The position numbers were made by a program, and so were the translations under genes. The notes beneath the pieces were generated by a model. That model was not told the origin of the DNA. It made no database searches and saw only the letters and a program-made list of their open reading frames with translations. 64,000 nucleotides of DNA from Thermotomaculum hydrothermale (GTDB lineage: Bacteria; Acidobacteriota; Holophagae; Thermotomaculales; Thermotomaculaceae), in contig NZ_AP017470.1 in the NCBI RefSeq assembly GCF_016592575.1, positions 1,448,501 through 1,512,500 on the forward strand. The letters run 5' to 3'. This document shows, in pieces, positions 1 through 8,537 of this stretch (its first letter is position 1; each line of letters opens with the position of its first letter).

Positions 1-251
1 TGACCATTATTCTCTGGCTTTTGCCAATAAAGATAGGCTACAAATTCATACTTCAAGCATCACTCATCATTCCCTTTATAGCCGAAATGTTTAACACTGC
101 AATTGAAAACACAGTTGACTTAGCCTGCAAAGAGATACACCCTCTTGCAAAATATGCAAAAGATACAGCAAGCGCCGGAGTTTTCTTCAGCCTTGTACTA
201 ACCGGCCTTATCTGGCTTTTCACCCTTCTAATAGCTTTTAATATAGTCTAA
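1..251 (+). CDS. dgkA: Diacylglycerol/undecaprenol kinase, DgkA family (5' end outside window)
   Basis: This is the C-terminal part of a small integral-membrane lipid kinase; the reading frame is open to the window edge, so the start lies upstream. The visible 82 or so residues hold the family signature EMFNTAIENTVD (compare E-x-x-N-[ST]-A-I-E in DgkA), followed by a conserved LAKYAKDTASAGV segment and a last transmembrane helix rich in L, I and F. DgkA enzymes phosphorylate diacylglycerol or undecaprenol with ATP in the inner membrane, recycling lipid carriers. Which lipid is used cannot be told from this fragment. The next gene starts two bases after the stop, so the two are probably co-transcribed. 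Confidence 0.85.
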   Translation, partial: TIILWLLPIKIGYKFILQASLIIPFIAEMFNTAIENTVDLACKEIHPLAKYAKDTASAGVFFSLVLTGLIWLFTLLIAFNIV

Positions 252-253
252 AT

Positions 254-1117
254 ATGAACAATTTTATTCTATTTCTTGTCCCCACAATTATCTGGGGCTC
301 AACATGGCTTGCAATAACATTTCAATTAACTGTAAACCCGCTCTACTCCATTATTTACAGGTTTATCCTTGCAAGCGGAATACTTTTTGTTTACTCATTT
401 ACAAAAAAGCTTCCGCTAAAATTCCCTTTAAAAGTACACAAAGATTTGTTTTTACTTGGAATTACCCTGTTTGGCTTTAATTACTTTTTTACATACACAG
501 CAGAGCAAAACCTCACAAGCGGGCTTGTTGCATTATGCTTTTCAACAATGGTAATCTTCAACTCAATAAATGCAAGGATTTTCCTGAAACAGAAGATAAA
601 CTTTAAGGTAATATTAGGGGGGATAATAGGCCTAATCGGCCTTTCAATACTTTTCAAAAACGATATTTTAAACTTTACCTTATCTTCAACAACAACAAAG
701 GGGATTGTATTAACCTTTGCCGGTGCATACTGCGCATCACTCGGCAACATTATCTCTGCCAAAATCCAGAAAGAAAACATTCCTATTATTCAATCAAATA
801 CATTTGGAATGCTTTACGGTGCACTATCTTTGCTTTTAATTGCCTTGATAAGCGGTAAAATACCTGAAATAGATACATCATTCAGTTATATAACTGCATT
901 ACTCTATCTCTCAATATTCGGCTCTGTAATAGCATTTGGAAGTTATCTTAAACTTTTAGGAAGGATAGGTCCTCAAAAGGCTGTTTACATTACTTTACTT
1001 ATCCCCATCGTTGCAATAGTTTTATCTGCAGTATTTGAAAACCTTTCTTTACAACCTCACTCAATAATAGGAATATTAATCGTTCTTGCAGGAAATTACA
1101 TTGCGTTGAAAAGATAA
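254..1117 (+). CDS. EamA/DMT-superfamily transporter
   Basis: A 287-residue, very hydrophobic protein with about ten predicted membrane helices in two repeated halves, the usual size and layout of drug/metabolite transporter (EamA) permeases. The N-terminal PTIIWGSTWLAI is typical of the first EamA repeat, and the second half begins near residue 145. The substrate is not predictable; relatives export amino acids, metabolites or drugs. The ATG lies two bases after the dgkA stop without a clear Shine-Dalgarno sequence, suggesting translational coupling. No terminator is visible in the 50 bases before the oppositely oriented tRNA pair. Confidence 0.85.
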   Translation: MNNFILFLVPTIIWGSTWLAITFQLTVNPLYSIIYRFILASGILFVYSFTKKLPLKFPLKVHKDLFLLGITLFGFNYFFTYTAEQNLTSGLVALCFSTMVIFNSINARIFLKQKINFKVILGGIIGLIGLSILFKNDILNFTLSSTTTKGIVLTFAGAYCASLGNIISAKIQKENIPIIQSNTFGMLYGALSLLLIALISGKIPEIDTSFSYITALLYLSIFGSVIAFGSYLKLLGRIGPQKAVYITLLIPIVAIVLSAVFENLSLQPHSIIGILIVLAGNYIALKR

Positions 1118-1168
1118 ATAAGATGCAAGGTTTTAGGTATTAGGTTCTGGGTAAATGGGGTAAAAAAA

Positions 1169-1246
1169 TGGCGGGAGCGACGAGACTCGAACTCGCGACC
1201 TCCGGCGTGACAGGCCGGCGTTCTAACCAAACTGAACTACGCCCCC
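1169..1246 (-). tRNA. tRNA-Asp (GTC anticodon)
   Basis: Full cloverleaf on the minus strand: acceptor stem GGGGGCG paired with CGCTCCC (one G-U), discriminator G73, encoded CCA, anticodon stem CCGGC/GCCGG with loop CTGTCAC giving GTC, and T-arm loop GTTCGAGT. G73 is an identity element of tRNA-Asp. It lies 25 bases downstream of tRNA-Val and is probably processed from the same transcript. A T-run follows the CCA directly. Confidence 0.96.
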
Positions 1247-1271
1247 GCTTGTGCGGATTGTGAGATTAAAA

Positions 1272-1347
1272 TGGTGGGCGATGACGGGCTCGAACCGCCG
1301 ACCCCCTGCTTGTAAGGCAGGTGCTCTCCCAACTGAGCTAATCGCCC
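1272..1347 (-). tRNA. tRNA-Val (TAC anticodon)
   Basis: Minus-strand cloverleaf with perfect acceptor stem GGGCGAT/ATCGCCC, A73, encoded CCA, anticodon stem CCTGC/GCAGG with loop CTTACAA (anticodon TAC, valine). It is the first gene of a two-tRNA unit with tRNA-Asp and is preceded by a strong promoter. Confidence 0.96.
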
Positions 1348-1371
1348 ACATCGTTTATCTCACAGGGATAG

Positions 1372-1400
1372 AGTATAGAAAAAAATGAGAAATTAGTCAA
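1372..1400 (-). promoter_or_regulatory. Promoter of the tRNA-Val/tRNA-Asp unit
   Basis: On the minus strand, -35 TTGACT and -10 TATACT are separated by 17 bp, close to the sigma-70 consensus. The expected transcription start is about 17 bases before tRNA-Val. Confidence 0.8.
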
Positions 1401-1408
1401 CAATTTTT

Positions 1409-1436
1409 TTGCAAAAAAATTAAATCATTCTATAAT
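1409..1436 (+). promoter_or_regulatory. Putative promoter of the histidine kinase operon
   Basis: TTGCAA and TATAAT with a 16-bp spacer on the plus strand, back to back with the tRNA promoter. The leader then holds GAGGT 6 bases before the ATG of the kinase. The -35 is a moderate match, so this is a candidate only. Confidence 0.5.
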
Positions 1437-1462
1437 TTATATATCAAAAATGAGGTATTCAA

Positions 1463-4400
1463 ATGAGTGTATTTAAAGGATTTTTGTTAAATTTATTTAT
1501 AAATTTATCTTTTTTATTAATCTCAGGATATATAGTAAACAAACTTGAAAATGATAAAAATAAAGCAAAAATTATTCAGGGGACACTTTTCGGTTTTGCA
1601 GCAATACTGAATATGACTTTCCCGATAAAACTTGAGCCTGGGCTTATTTTTGATGGAAGAACTATATTTATTAACCTGTCCACTATACTGTTTGGGCCTT
1701 TAAGCGGACTTATTTCAAGTGCTTTTGCCTCATTTTATAGACTTTTCATTGGAGGAAAAGGGGCAATCGGAGGAACATTAATTATTTTATTGGCATATTT
1801 AATTAGCTTACCGTTCTATTACTTAACAATAAAAAAACAAACAAGGTTTTACAAACGCTATTTCGGGTATGCGTCTTTCTTAACACAGGTAGCAATGATA
1901 CCTTTAATCTGGGTTCTCATTGGTAAATCAACTTTACTGAAACTTTTTTATCCGTTTATAATCCCTGCTCTAATCATATACCCTTTCGTTACAGTTTTAG
2001 GCGCATACTTTCTTATTGAGCAAATTGAATTAAAAAACATGTCTCAAAAGATAGAAGATAGAGAAAGAATGATGGGAGCAGTTTTAGACAATATAGACGA
2101 AATAATAATATTAACTGACCAGAATTTAAAAGTACTGTTTTTGAATCGTTCTGCCCAAAAATTTTGTGGGATAGCAGAATTTTCAAACAAACCGTTAACA
2201 GATTTATTTAAATTTAGCAGCGATACAGTTAAAGACCCAATAAAAGAAGCAATTAAACTTCTACAAAATAAAAAACAAACAAAAACAACTGAAAAATGTT
2301 ATCTGTTAAAAGGAATAAAAAAAATACCCATTGAAGGACAGATTACTGCTATTAAAGAAAACCATAAAAATAAATTTTATGTATTTACTATAAAAGACAT
2401 TAGCGAAAAGATAGAGAAAGAAAATATTATGCAAAACATTATTGAAAGAACACAAGAGGGAATTGAGTCATACGACAAAAACTGGAACTACACTTTTGCA
2501 AATAAAGAGGCGGCAAGGTTAATGAAAGTTAAAACCCCAAAAGATTTAATTGGCAAAAATAAATGGAAAGATTTAAATCCCGAAGCAATTGGAAATTCTT
2601 TCCATAAAGCCTGTATAGAAGCATTTAAAAAGCAAAAAGAGAGGTATGTTGAAAATTACTTTGAACCGTGGGATACATGGTTTGAAAATAGGATCTATCC
2701 ATCAAATGATGGAGTTACCGTGTTTTTTAGAGACATCACAAAGAAAAAGAAAGCTGAACTTGAACTGAAACAGAAAAATGAAGAGATAGAAAATTTACTT
2801 AACCTTAACTCCATTATCCTTTTCAAATTTGATATTGAAACCCGTGAAACAACATTCATAAGTAAAAACATTGAGAGCATATTAGGCTATTCCTTAGAAG
2901 AATGTTTTAAGCAAAGTTGGTGGAGGAATCACCTCTATCAAGAAGACAGAGAAAAAGCTATTATTAATAGTGATAGAATTATAACAGCAAACCATACCAC
3001 TCAAAAATTTAGGTTTTATAAAAAAGATGGAGATTTAGTATGGATTTTAGAAAAGCAGAAAAAAATTAAAAACAAAGCAACAGGAAAAGATGAAGTTTTA
3101 GGTGTATGGATTGACATTACAAACTTAATGGCAGCTGAAGAAAGATTAAAGGAAAGCGAAGAAAGATTCAAAAGGATATTTTACAATGACACAGTTCCCA
3201 TGTTTTTAATTAATTTATCAGACGGGAAATTAGAAGATGCCAACAATGCCGCATGCAAATTTTACGGCTACACAATAGAAGAATTCAAAAAATTAAAACT
3301 AAGTGATTTACATCCAGAAAAAACAAATTTTGACATGCTAATGAAATTAATAAAAAAACAAAATAATAAAAATTATATACAAACACAACATTTAACAAAA
3401 AACGGAGAGGTAAAGGATGTGGAAATTTATGGAGTGCCATTATCATTTGGGAATAAAGAAAATGTTTTTGCAATAGTACACGACATTAGTGAAAAGAAAA
3501 AGTATTTACGAGATTTAATAAACTCTGAATCAAAATTTTTTGTTATTTTTAACACAATGCCTATCCCTGCAACAATATCAGATATTAAAACAGGTAAATT
3601 TTTAGATGTTAACCTTAAATTTGAAGAAATTACTGGCTACAAAAAAGAAGAAATTATAGGAAAAACTTCTCATGATATAAATTTATGGAATAACTTTGAA
3701 GACAGAGAGAGATATTTAGAAATGTTAAACCAAAATGGCTATGTTGACGGAACAGAACTAAAGTTTAGGACTAAAGATGGCAAAATTCTCACAACCCTTG
3801 TCTCTGCAACAATTCAAAATATAGACGGAAAACCAGCAATTATTGGAACAGCACAGGATATAACAGAATTGAAAAAACTTCAAGAAACACTTGAAGAAAG
3901 GGTTAGAGAAAGAACAGAACACCTTGAAAAATTAAATGAAGAGCTTAAAACATTTGCCCACTCTATAGCACACGATTTAAAAGAGCCTTTAAGAAGCCTT
4001 TATAATTTTAGCGAGATTTTAGAGAAAGAATACAAAAAAATTATTGATGACAAAGGGCAAGAATACCTTAACTTTATTTTTGAATCTGCGAAAGAACTTC
4101 AGCGAAAAATAGAAAACCTTAATGAATATATAAAACTTGGGAAAGAAGGGATTACATTAGGAAAAGTTCCCCTTGATAGAGTAATAAAAAAGGTGATAAA
4201 TGTTCTTTCTTCAAAAATAAAAGATACAGAAGCAAACTTAAAGATCCCTGAAAACCTGCCAATAGTTTATGGAAATGACATGCTTTTGGAAAAGGTGTTC
4301 CAGAACCTGATTGACAACTCTCTAAAATTTGTTAAAAAAGGCAAAAACCCTGAAATTTCAATTCAATTTAAAGAAAAGGAAGAAAGGGTTATAATATTTA

Positions 4401-4606
4401 TAGAAGATAATGGGATAGGAATGAATATAAAGTACATTGAAAAAGCATTTAATTTATTTCAAAGAGTGCATGAAGGAGATTTATACGAGGGCACAGGAAT
4501 TGGCCTTGCCATTGTGAAAAAAGCAATTGACTTAATGGATGGAGAAATATCAGTAAATTCTGAAATAGGAAAAGGGACAACATTTATACTAACTTTAAAG
4601 AAATAA
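1463..4606 (+). CDS. Membrane sensor histidine kinase with 5TM-LYT sensor and five PAS domains
   Basis: 1047 residues. The N-terminal 190 or so residues form a membrane sensor with several helices; the segment GLIFDGRTIFINLSTILFGP resembles the 5TMR-LYT type of receptor module. Five PAS/PAC units follow at about 202-315, 326-430, 445-555, 568-685 and 691-802. After a coiled coil (RVRERTEHLEKL), the HisKA box FAHSIAHDLKEPLRSL carries the probable phospho-acceptor His837. The HATPase domain has N box NLIDNSLKF, G1 EDNGIGM and G2 GTGIGLAIV. It should autophosphorylate in response to a membrane or intracellular signal. There is no fused receiver; the next gene, 15 bases on, is a single-domain receiver and the likely partner. 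The stimulus is unknown. Confidence 0.9.
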   Translation: MSVFKGFLLNLFINLSFLLISGYIVNKLENDKNKAKIIQGTLFGFAAILNMTFPIKLEPGLIFDGRTIFINLSTILFGPLSGLISSAFASFYRLFIGGKGAIGGTLIILLAYLISLPFYYLTIKKQTRFYKRYFGYASFLTQVAMIPLIWVLIGKSTLLKLFYPFIIPALIIYPFVTVLGAYFLIEQIELKNMSQKIEDRERMMGAVLDNIDEIIILTDQNLKVLFLNRSAQKFCGIAEFSNKPLTDLFKFSSDTVKDPIKEAIKLLQNKKQTKTTEKCYLLKGIKKIPIEGQITAIKENHKNKFYVFTIKDISEKIEKENIMQNIIERTQEGIESYDKNWNYTFANKEAARLMKVKTPKDLIGKNKWKDLNPEAIGNSFHKACIEAFKKQKERYVENYFEPWDTWFENRIYPSNDGVTVFFRDITKKKKAELELKQKNEEIENLLNLNSIILFKFDIETRETTFISKNIESILGYSLEECFKQSWWRNHLYQEDREKAIINSDRIITANHTTQKFRFYKKDGDLVWILEKQKKIKNKATGKDEVLGVWIDITNLMAAEERLKESEERFKRIFYNDTVPMFLINLSDGKLEDANNAACKFYGYTIEEFKKLKLSDLHPEKTNFDMLMKLIKKQNNKNYIQTQHLTKNGEVKDVEIYGVPLSFGNKENVFAIVHDISEKKKYLRDLINSESKFFVIFNTMPIPATISDIKTGKFLDVNLKFEEITGYKKEEIIGKTSHDINLWNNFEDRERYLEMLNQNGYVDGTELKFRTKDGKILTTLVSATIQNIDGKPAIIGTAQDITELKKLQETLEERVRERTEHLEKLNEELKTFAHSIAHDLKEPLRSLYNFSEILEKEYKKIIDDKGQEYLNFIFESAKELQRKIENLNEYIKLGKEGITLGKVPLDRVIKKVINVLSSKIKDTEANLKIPENLPIVYGNDMLLEKVFQNLIDNSLKFVKKGKNPEISIQFKEKEERVIIFIEDNGIGMNIKYIEKAFNLFQRVHEGDLYEGTGIGLAIVKKAIDLMDGEISVNSEIGKGTTFILTLKK

Positions 4607-4621
4607 CTTACGGAGGAAAAA

Positions 4622-5083
4622 ATGAATCCCGTTTTAAAAGTCCTTCTTATTGAAGACAATAAGAGGGATATCGTTTTGTTTAAAAAAGCTTTGCAGGAAA
4701 CAAAGTTAGATAAAGAAATTAGTTTAATTATCCTGACAAATGGCAAAGATGCAGTTGATTATATTTCAGGAAAAGATAAATTTAGTGACAGAGATAAATT
4801 CTCCATTCCAGATTTAATTGTACTTGATTTAACCCTCCCCCTTGTTCACGGCTTTGATGTTTTGAAGACAATAAAATCAAACAAAGAAACAGAAACTATT
4901 CCTGTAACAATTTTTTCAGTATCAAATTTAAAAGAGGACATTGAACAAAGCCTGAAATTGGGAGCAGATAGATATGAAATAAAACCTTTATCATTTAAAG
5001 GTTTTACAGAAAAAATTAAAGAAATTATAGATTCTTTTAAAAACTTAAAGATTAATAGGGAAAAAAACAATGAGTGGGAATAA
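4622..5083 (+). CDS. Single-domain response regulator (Rcp1-like receiver)
   Basis: 153 residues consisting of one CheY-like receiver: acidic pair ED near residue 11, phospho-acceptor Asp69 in LIVLDLTLP, Ser/Thr switch in VTIFSVS, and the conserved Lys in EIKPLS. The length and the loop between strand 2 and helix 2 resemble Rcp1-type regulators that serve bacteriophytochrome-like kinases. It has a good ribosome site (GGAGG, 5 bases before ATG). It sits between two PAS kinases and overlaps the next gene by 14 bases. It has no output domain, so it probably passes phosphate onward or binds a target. Confidence 0.88.
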   Translation: MNPVLKVLLIEDNKRDIVLFKKALQETKLDKEISLIILTNGKDAVDYISGKDKFSDRDKFSIPDLIVLDLTLPLVHGFDVLKTIKSNKETETIPVTIFSVSNLKEDIEQSLKLGADRYEIKPLSFKGFTEKIKEIIDSFKNLKINREKNNEWE

Positions 5084-8000
5084 TATAAAGGTACTTTATG
5101 TTGACGATAACATTAAAGACAGAGAATTTGTCAAATACATCTTAACCAAAAGCAAAAAAGGATTTACCCTATTTGAAACAAACAATAAAGATGAATTTAT
5201 CAATATTTTAGAAAAAGAAGACATTGATTTAATAATTACAGACATAAATATAAGGGGGTTAAACGGATTAGAAATTATTAGACTTGCAAAAAAGAAAAAG
5301 CCATACACTGGAGTTATTGTGTTAACTGGAACAGGAACAGAAGAAACTGCCGTTAAAGCATTAAAATTAGGGGCTGACGATTACATTTTAAAAAAAACTG
5401 AAAACATAAAGGCTCTCCCTAACACAATATATTCAATACTTAAATTAAAGCAAATTGAAAAAGAAAAAAGAGAAAATTTAAATTACTTAAAAACTTTAAC
5501 AGACTCCTTACCAGAGGTAATCTTTGATGTTAAACTACCTGAAAGAATAATAACCTATGCAACAAGTACAATAAAAGAAGTTTTAGGATACAATCCCGAA
5601 GAAGTAATAGGAAAAACAACAAGAATATTCTTTGAAAATGAAGAAGATTTCAAAAAAACAGGAGAAAAAACAATAAAAGCAATTCAAAAAGGAGAAAAAA
5701 GTATTAAACAAACAATCCCATTGAAAACAAAATATGGAGAAATAATTATTGCAGAAGTTATTTCTACCTTTGTGAAAGAAAATGGAAAAGTCTCAAAAGT
5801 AATTGACATTGTAAGAGATATTACTAAAGAGATTGAAGCAAAAAAGCTGGCACAAATTGAACAGTTAAAATATGAAATGCTTTTTGAGGCATCAATTGAC
5901 ACAATATTTATAATGAAAGAATCAAAAATTATTAACTGTAATAAAGCGGCAGAAAAATTATATGAAGGCAAAAAAAAGGATATTATAGGCAAAACCCCAT
6001 TTGATTTATCCCCTGAAAAACAGGAAAATGGGATATCTTCCAAAAAACTTGCATTGGAAAAAATTTCAAACGCATTAAAGGGAATTCCCCAGAGATTTGA
6101 ATGGACACATAAAACTCTAAAAGGGCAATTAAAACAATGCGAAGTATCATTAAGCAAATTTGAAGTATTAGGTGAAGAATATTTACTTGCAATTGTAAGG
6201 GATATTAGCGAAAAAAAAGAGATGGAACTTATATTAAAGGCTCAAAATAAAAGGCTAAACGATATAGTAAATTTAAGTCCTGCCGTAATATACGCCCTCG
6301 ATGTGGATACGCTGAAACTTACCTGGTTTTCAGGGAATATGAAAAAAATTTTAGGATACTCTGATGATGAAGTGTTAAAGAAAGATTGGTGGGAAAAAAA
6401 CATCTACCCGGATGATTTTGAAAGACTCAGAAAAGAAAGAAAAACTGCAAGAAAAACAATATTTGGAGAAAAACACCTGATAAGGGAATACAGATTTTAT
6501 ACAAAGGAAAGAAAATTAATCTGGATAAGGGACGAACTGATTGTAATAGAGGACAAAGATGGAAAACCTGTTGAAATTTTAGGCTCATGGGTAGATATAA
6601 CAGAAGAAAAAAAACATCAATTAAAGGTTGAAGAAGAGGCTAAGAAATTAACTGCAATAACAGATAATGCAAATGATGCAATAATTATGACAAATAAAAA
6701 GCTTGAAATTGTTTTCTGGAATAAGGCTGCGGAAAAGATATTTGGTTATAATGAAAAAGAAGCACTTGGAGAAAATCCACATTTACTTCTTTCAAGTGAT
6801 ACATTCTTAAAAAAATTTAAAGAAAAGAAAAATAAATTTAAAGAAAAATTATCCCACGAAAAATCAATTTTTATTGAAGCTAAGGCAAAAACAAAAAATG
6901 GACAAACAATAACAGTTGAAATATCATTATCAAAACTTGAAATGGAAGGGGAAATCTATTTTCTAACCGTAATAAGAGATATTACTGGAAAAAAGAAACT
7001 CCAAGAAGAGATAAGAAGAGAAAAAAAACTCTTTGAGTTAACCGTTAAATCTATATCAGACGGCATTATATCTTTAGACAAAAACGGAAAAGTAATATTC
7101 GCAAATCCGAGTGCTAAAAAATTCTCTAAAACTGAAGAGATAATAGGGAAATACTTTTGCGATGTTTACAATTTAAAACCTGAAGAAACAAAAACAAATT
7201 TAAAAGAAAAAATAAAGAAAACACTTGCAAAAGGAGTCCCTTATAAGAGTGAAAGGGATTATTTCAGGGTAAATGACCAAAACAAATTTCTTTCAATTAC
7301 AATCAACCCTATAAAACAGGAAAATGAAATTATCGGGGCAGTTGTTGTCATAAAAGATATTACAGATAGAATAAAATATCAGAAAGAAATGGCAAGGTTT
7401 TCAAAACTTGAAGCAATTAACCTTCTTGCAGGGGGAATAGCCCATGATTTTAACAACCTGTTAGGAGCAATGTATGGTTATATTGACCTTGCCTTTAACA
7501 CAACAAGAGAGGAAAAAACAAAAAAATACCTTGCTAAAACTTTAAAAACCTTCGAAAGGGCAAAATCGCTTGCCACAAGGCTTCTTACATTATCAAAAGA
7601 GCAACAACCTGTAAAAAAAGTTCAAGACATAACTTCGAGTGTAGTAGACACTATCGCCCTTGTCACAAGTGGAACTGCAATTAACATCAGTTATGATATT
7701 GACAAAGAAATCCCCACTGTAAATATTGACAAAGCACAAATAGAAGAAGTTATAGAGAATATTGCGGTTAATGCTGTTCAGGCTATGGGCGGGAAAGGCG
7801 AATTAATGGTTTCAATAAAAAGTGTGTATCTCAAAAACAAAGAAATAGGCCAATTAAAAGAAGGAAATTACATAAAAATATCTATATCAGACACAGGACC
7901 AGGAATTCCCAAACAAATCCTTGATAGAATTTTTGAACCATTCTTTACCACAAAAGAAAACGGGACAGGGATAGGACTTGCTCAATGCTATTCAATTATA

Positions 8001-8537
8001 AGCAAACACGATGGCTGGATAGATGTTGAAACAAAGGAAGGGAAAGGCACTACATTCCATATTTACCTTCCTGTCTGTGAAGAGTGTCAAATACCAGGTG
8101 AATCAGGTGAGAAAAAAGAGCATACAAAAGAATTTAACAAAAAATCTGAAGGTATTGTTCTCATTATGGACGATGATGACGGTGTAAGAGAGGTTTTAAA
8201 AGACATTTTAGAAGAGCTGGGGTACAAGGTTATTGAAACAACAAAAGGAGAAGAGGTAATTGAATTTTTTGAAAACGAATACCAAACAGGAAAAACAAAA
8301 GTTGATGCAATGATATTTGATTTAACCATTAGAGGCGGTATGGGAGGAAAAGAAACAATTGAAAAAATAAGGAAAGTTGATAAAGATTTACCTGTATTTG
8401 TAATCAGCGGATATTCAAAAGACCCTATTCTGATAAATCCTGAAAGGTATGGTTTTACAGCAGGCTTGCCAAAACCGTTTAAAATAGAAAATTTAAAGGA
8501 ATTACTTTTAAAACACATTCGCAAGGAGAAAAAATGA
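5070..8537 (+). CDS. Soluble hybrid histidine kinase: receiver, five PAS, HisKA, HATPase, receiver
   Basis: 1155 residues without a membrane segment. The order is receiver (1-125, Asp58 in IITDINIRG), PAS units at about 138-252, 268-385, 395-515, 525-640 and 650-770, a HisKA with NtrB-like box [17 protein letters not shown] (His792), HATPase ([21 protein letters not shown]) and a C-terminal receiver (1028-1150, Asp1084 in MIFDLTIRG, lysine in GLPKPF). Having receivers at both ends allows phosphate input from another kinase and output to an HPt. The upstream receiver gene overlaps it by 14 bases and the downstream HPt-bearing hybrid by 4, so the three are surely co-translated. The PAS ligands are unknown. 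Confidence 0.9.
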   Translation: MSGNNIKVLYVDDNIKDREFVKYILTKSKKGFTLFETNNKDEFINILEKEDIDLIITDINIRGLNGLEIIRLAKKKKPYTGVIVLTGTGTEETAVKALKLGADDYILKKTENIKALPNTIYSILKLKQIEKEKRENLNYLKTLTDSLPEVIFDVKLPERIITYATSTIKEVLGYNPEEVIGKTTRIFFENEEDFKKTGEKTIKAIQKGEKSIKQTIPLKTKYGEIIIAEVISTFVKENGKVSKVIDIVRDITKEIEAKKLAQIEQLKYEMLFEASIDTIFIMKESKIINCNKAAEKLYEGKKKDIIGKTPFDLSPEKQENGISSKKLALEKISNALKGIPQRFEWTHKTLKGQLKQCEVSLSKFEVLGEEYLLAIVRDISEKKEMELILKAQNKRLNDIVNLSPAVIYALDVDTLKLTWFSGNMKKILGYSDDEVLKKDWWEKNIYPDDFERLRKERKTARKTIFGEKHLIREYRFYTKERKLIWIRDELIVIEDKDGKPVEILGSWVDITEEKKHQLKVEEEAKKLTAITDNANDAIIMTNKKLEIVFWNKAAEKIFGYNEKEALGENPHLLLSSDTFLKKFKEKKNKFKEKLSHEKSIFIEAKAKTKNGQTITVEISLSKLEMEGEIYFLTVIRDITGKKKLQEEIRREKKLFELTVKSISDGIISLDKNGKVIFANPSAKKFSKTEEIIGKYFCDVYNLKPEETKTNLKEKIKKTLAKGVPYKSERDYFRVNDQNKFLSITINPIKQENEIIGAVVVIKDITDRIKYQKEMARFSKLEAINLLAGGIAHDFNNLLGAMYGYIDLAFNTTREEKTKKYLAKTLKTFERAKSLATRLLTLSKEQQPVKKVQDITSSVVDTIALVTSGTAINISYDIDKEIPTVNIDKAQIEEVIENIAVNAVQAMGGKGELMVSIKSVYLKNKEIGQLKEGNYIKISISDTGPGIPKQILDRIFEPFFTTKENGTGIGLAQCYSIISKHDGWIDVETKEGKGTTFHIYLPVCEECQIPGESGEKKEHTKEFNKKSEGIVLIMDDDDGVREVLKDILEELGYKVIETTKGEEVIEFFENEYQTGKTKVDAMIFDLTIRGGMGGKETIEKIRKVDKDLPVFVISGYSKDPILINPERYGFTAGLPKPFKIENLKELLLKHIRKEKK

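Noticed and set aside
1118-1168. Short intergenic stretch with TTAGGTATTAGGTTCTGGG
   Set aside because: Looks like a short direct repeat, but too brief and imperfect to call a repeat element; no gene or terminator seen.
5684-6157. 157-codon antisense frame within the hybrid kinase gene
   Set aside because: Lies fully inside a clear PAS region, low-complexity hydrophobic composition from A-rich coding sequence, no start signals.
1463-8537. Repeated PAS coding segments as DNA repeats
   Set aside because: The similarity is at the protein-fold level only; no long identical DNA repeats are visible.
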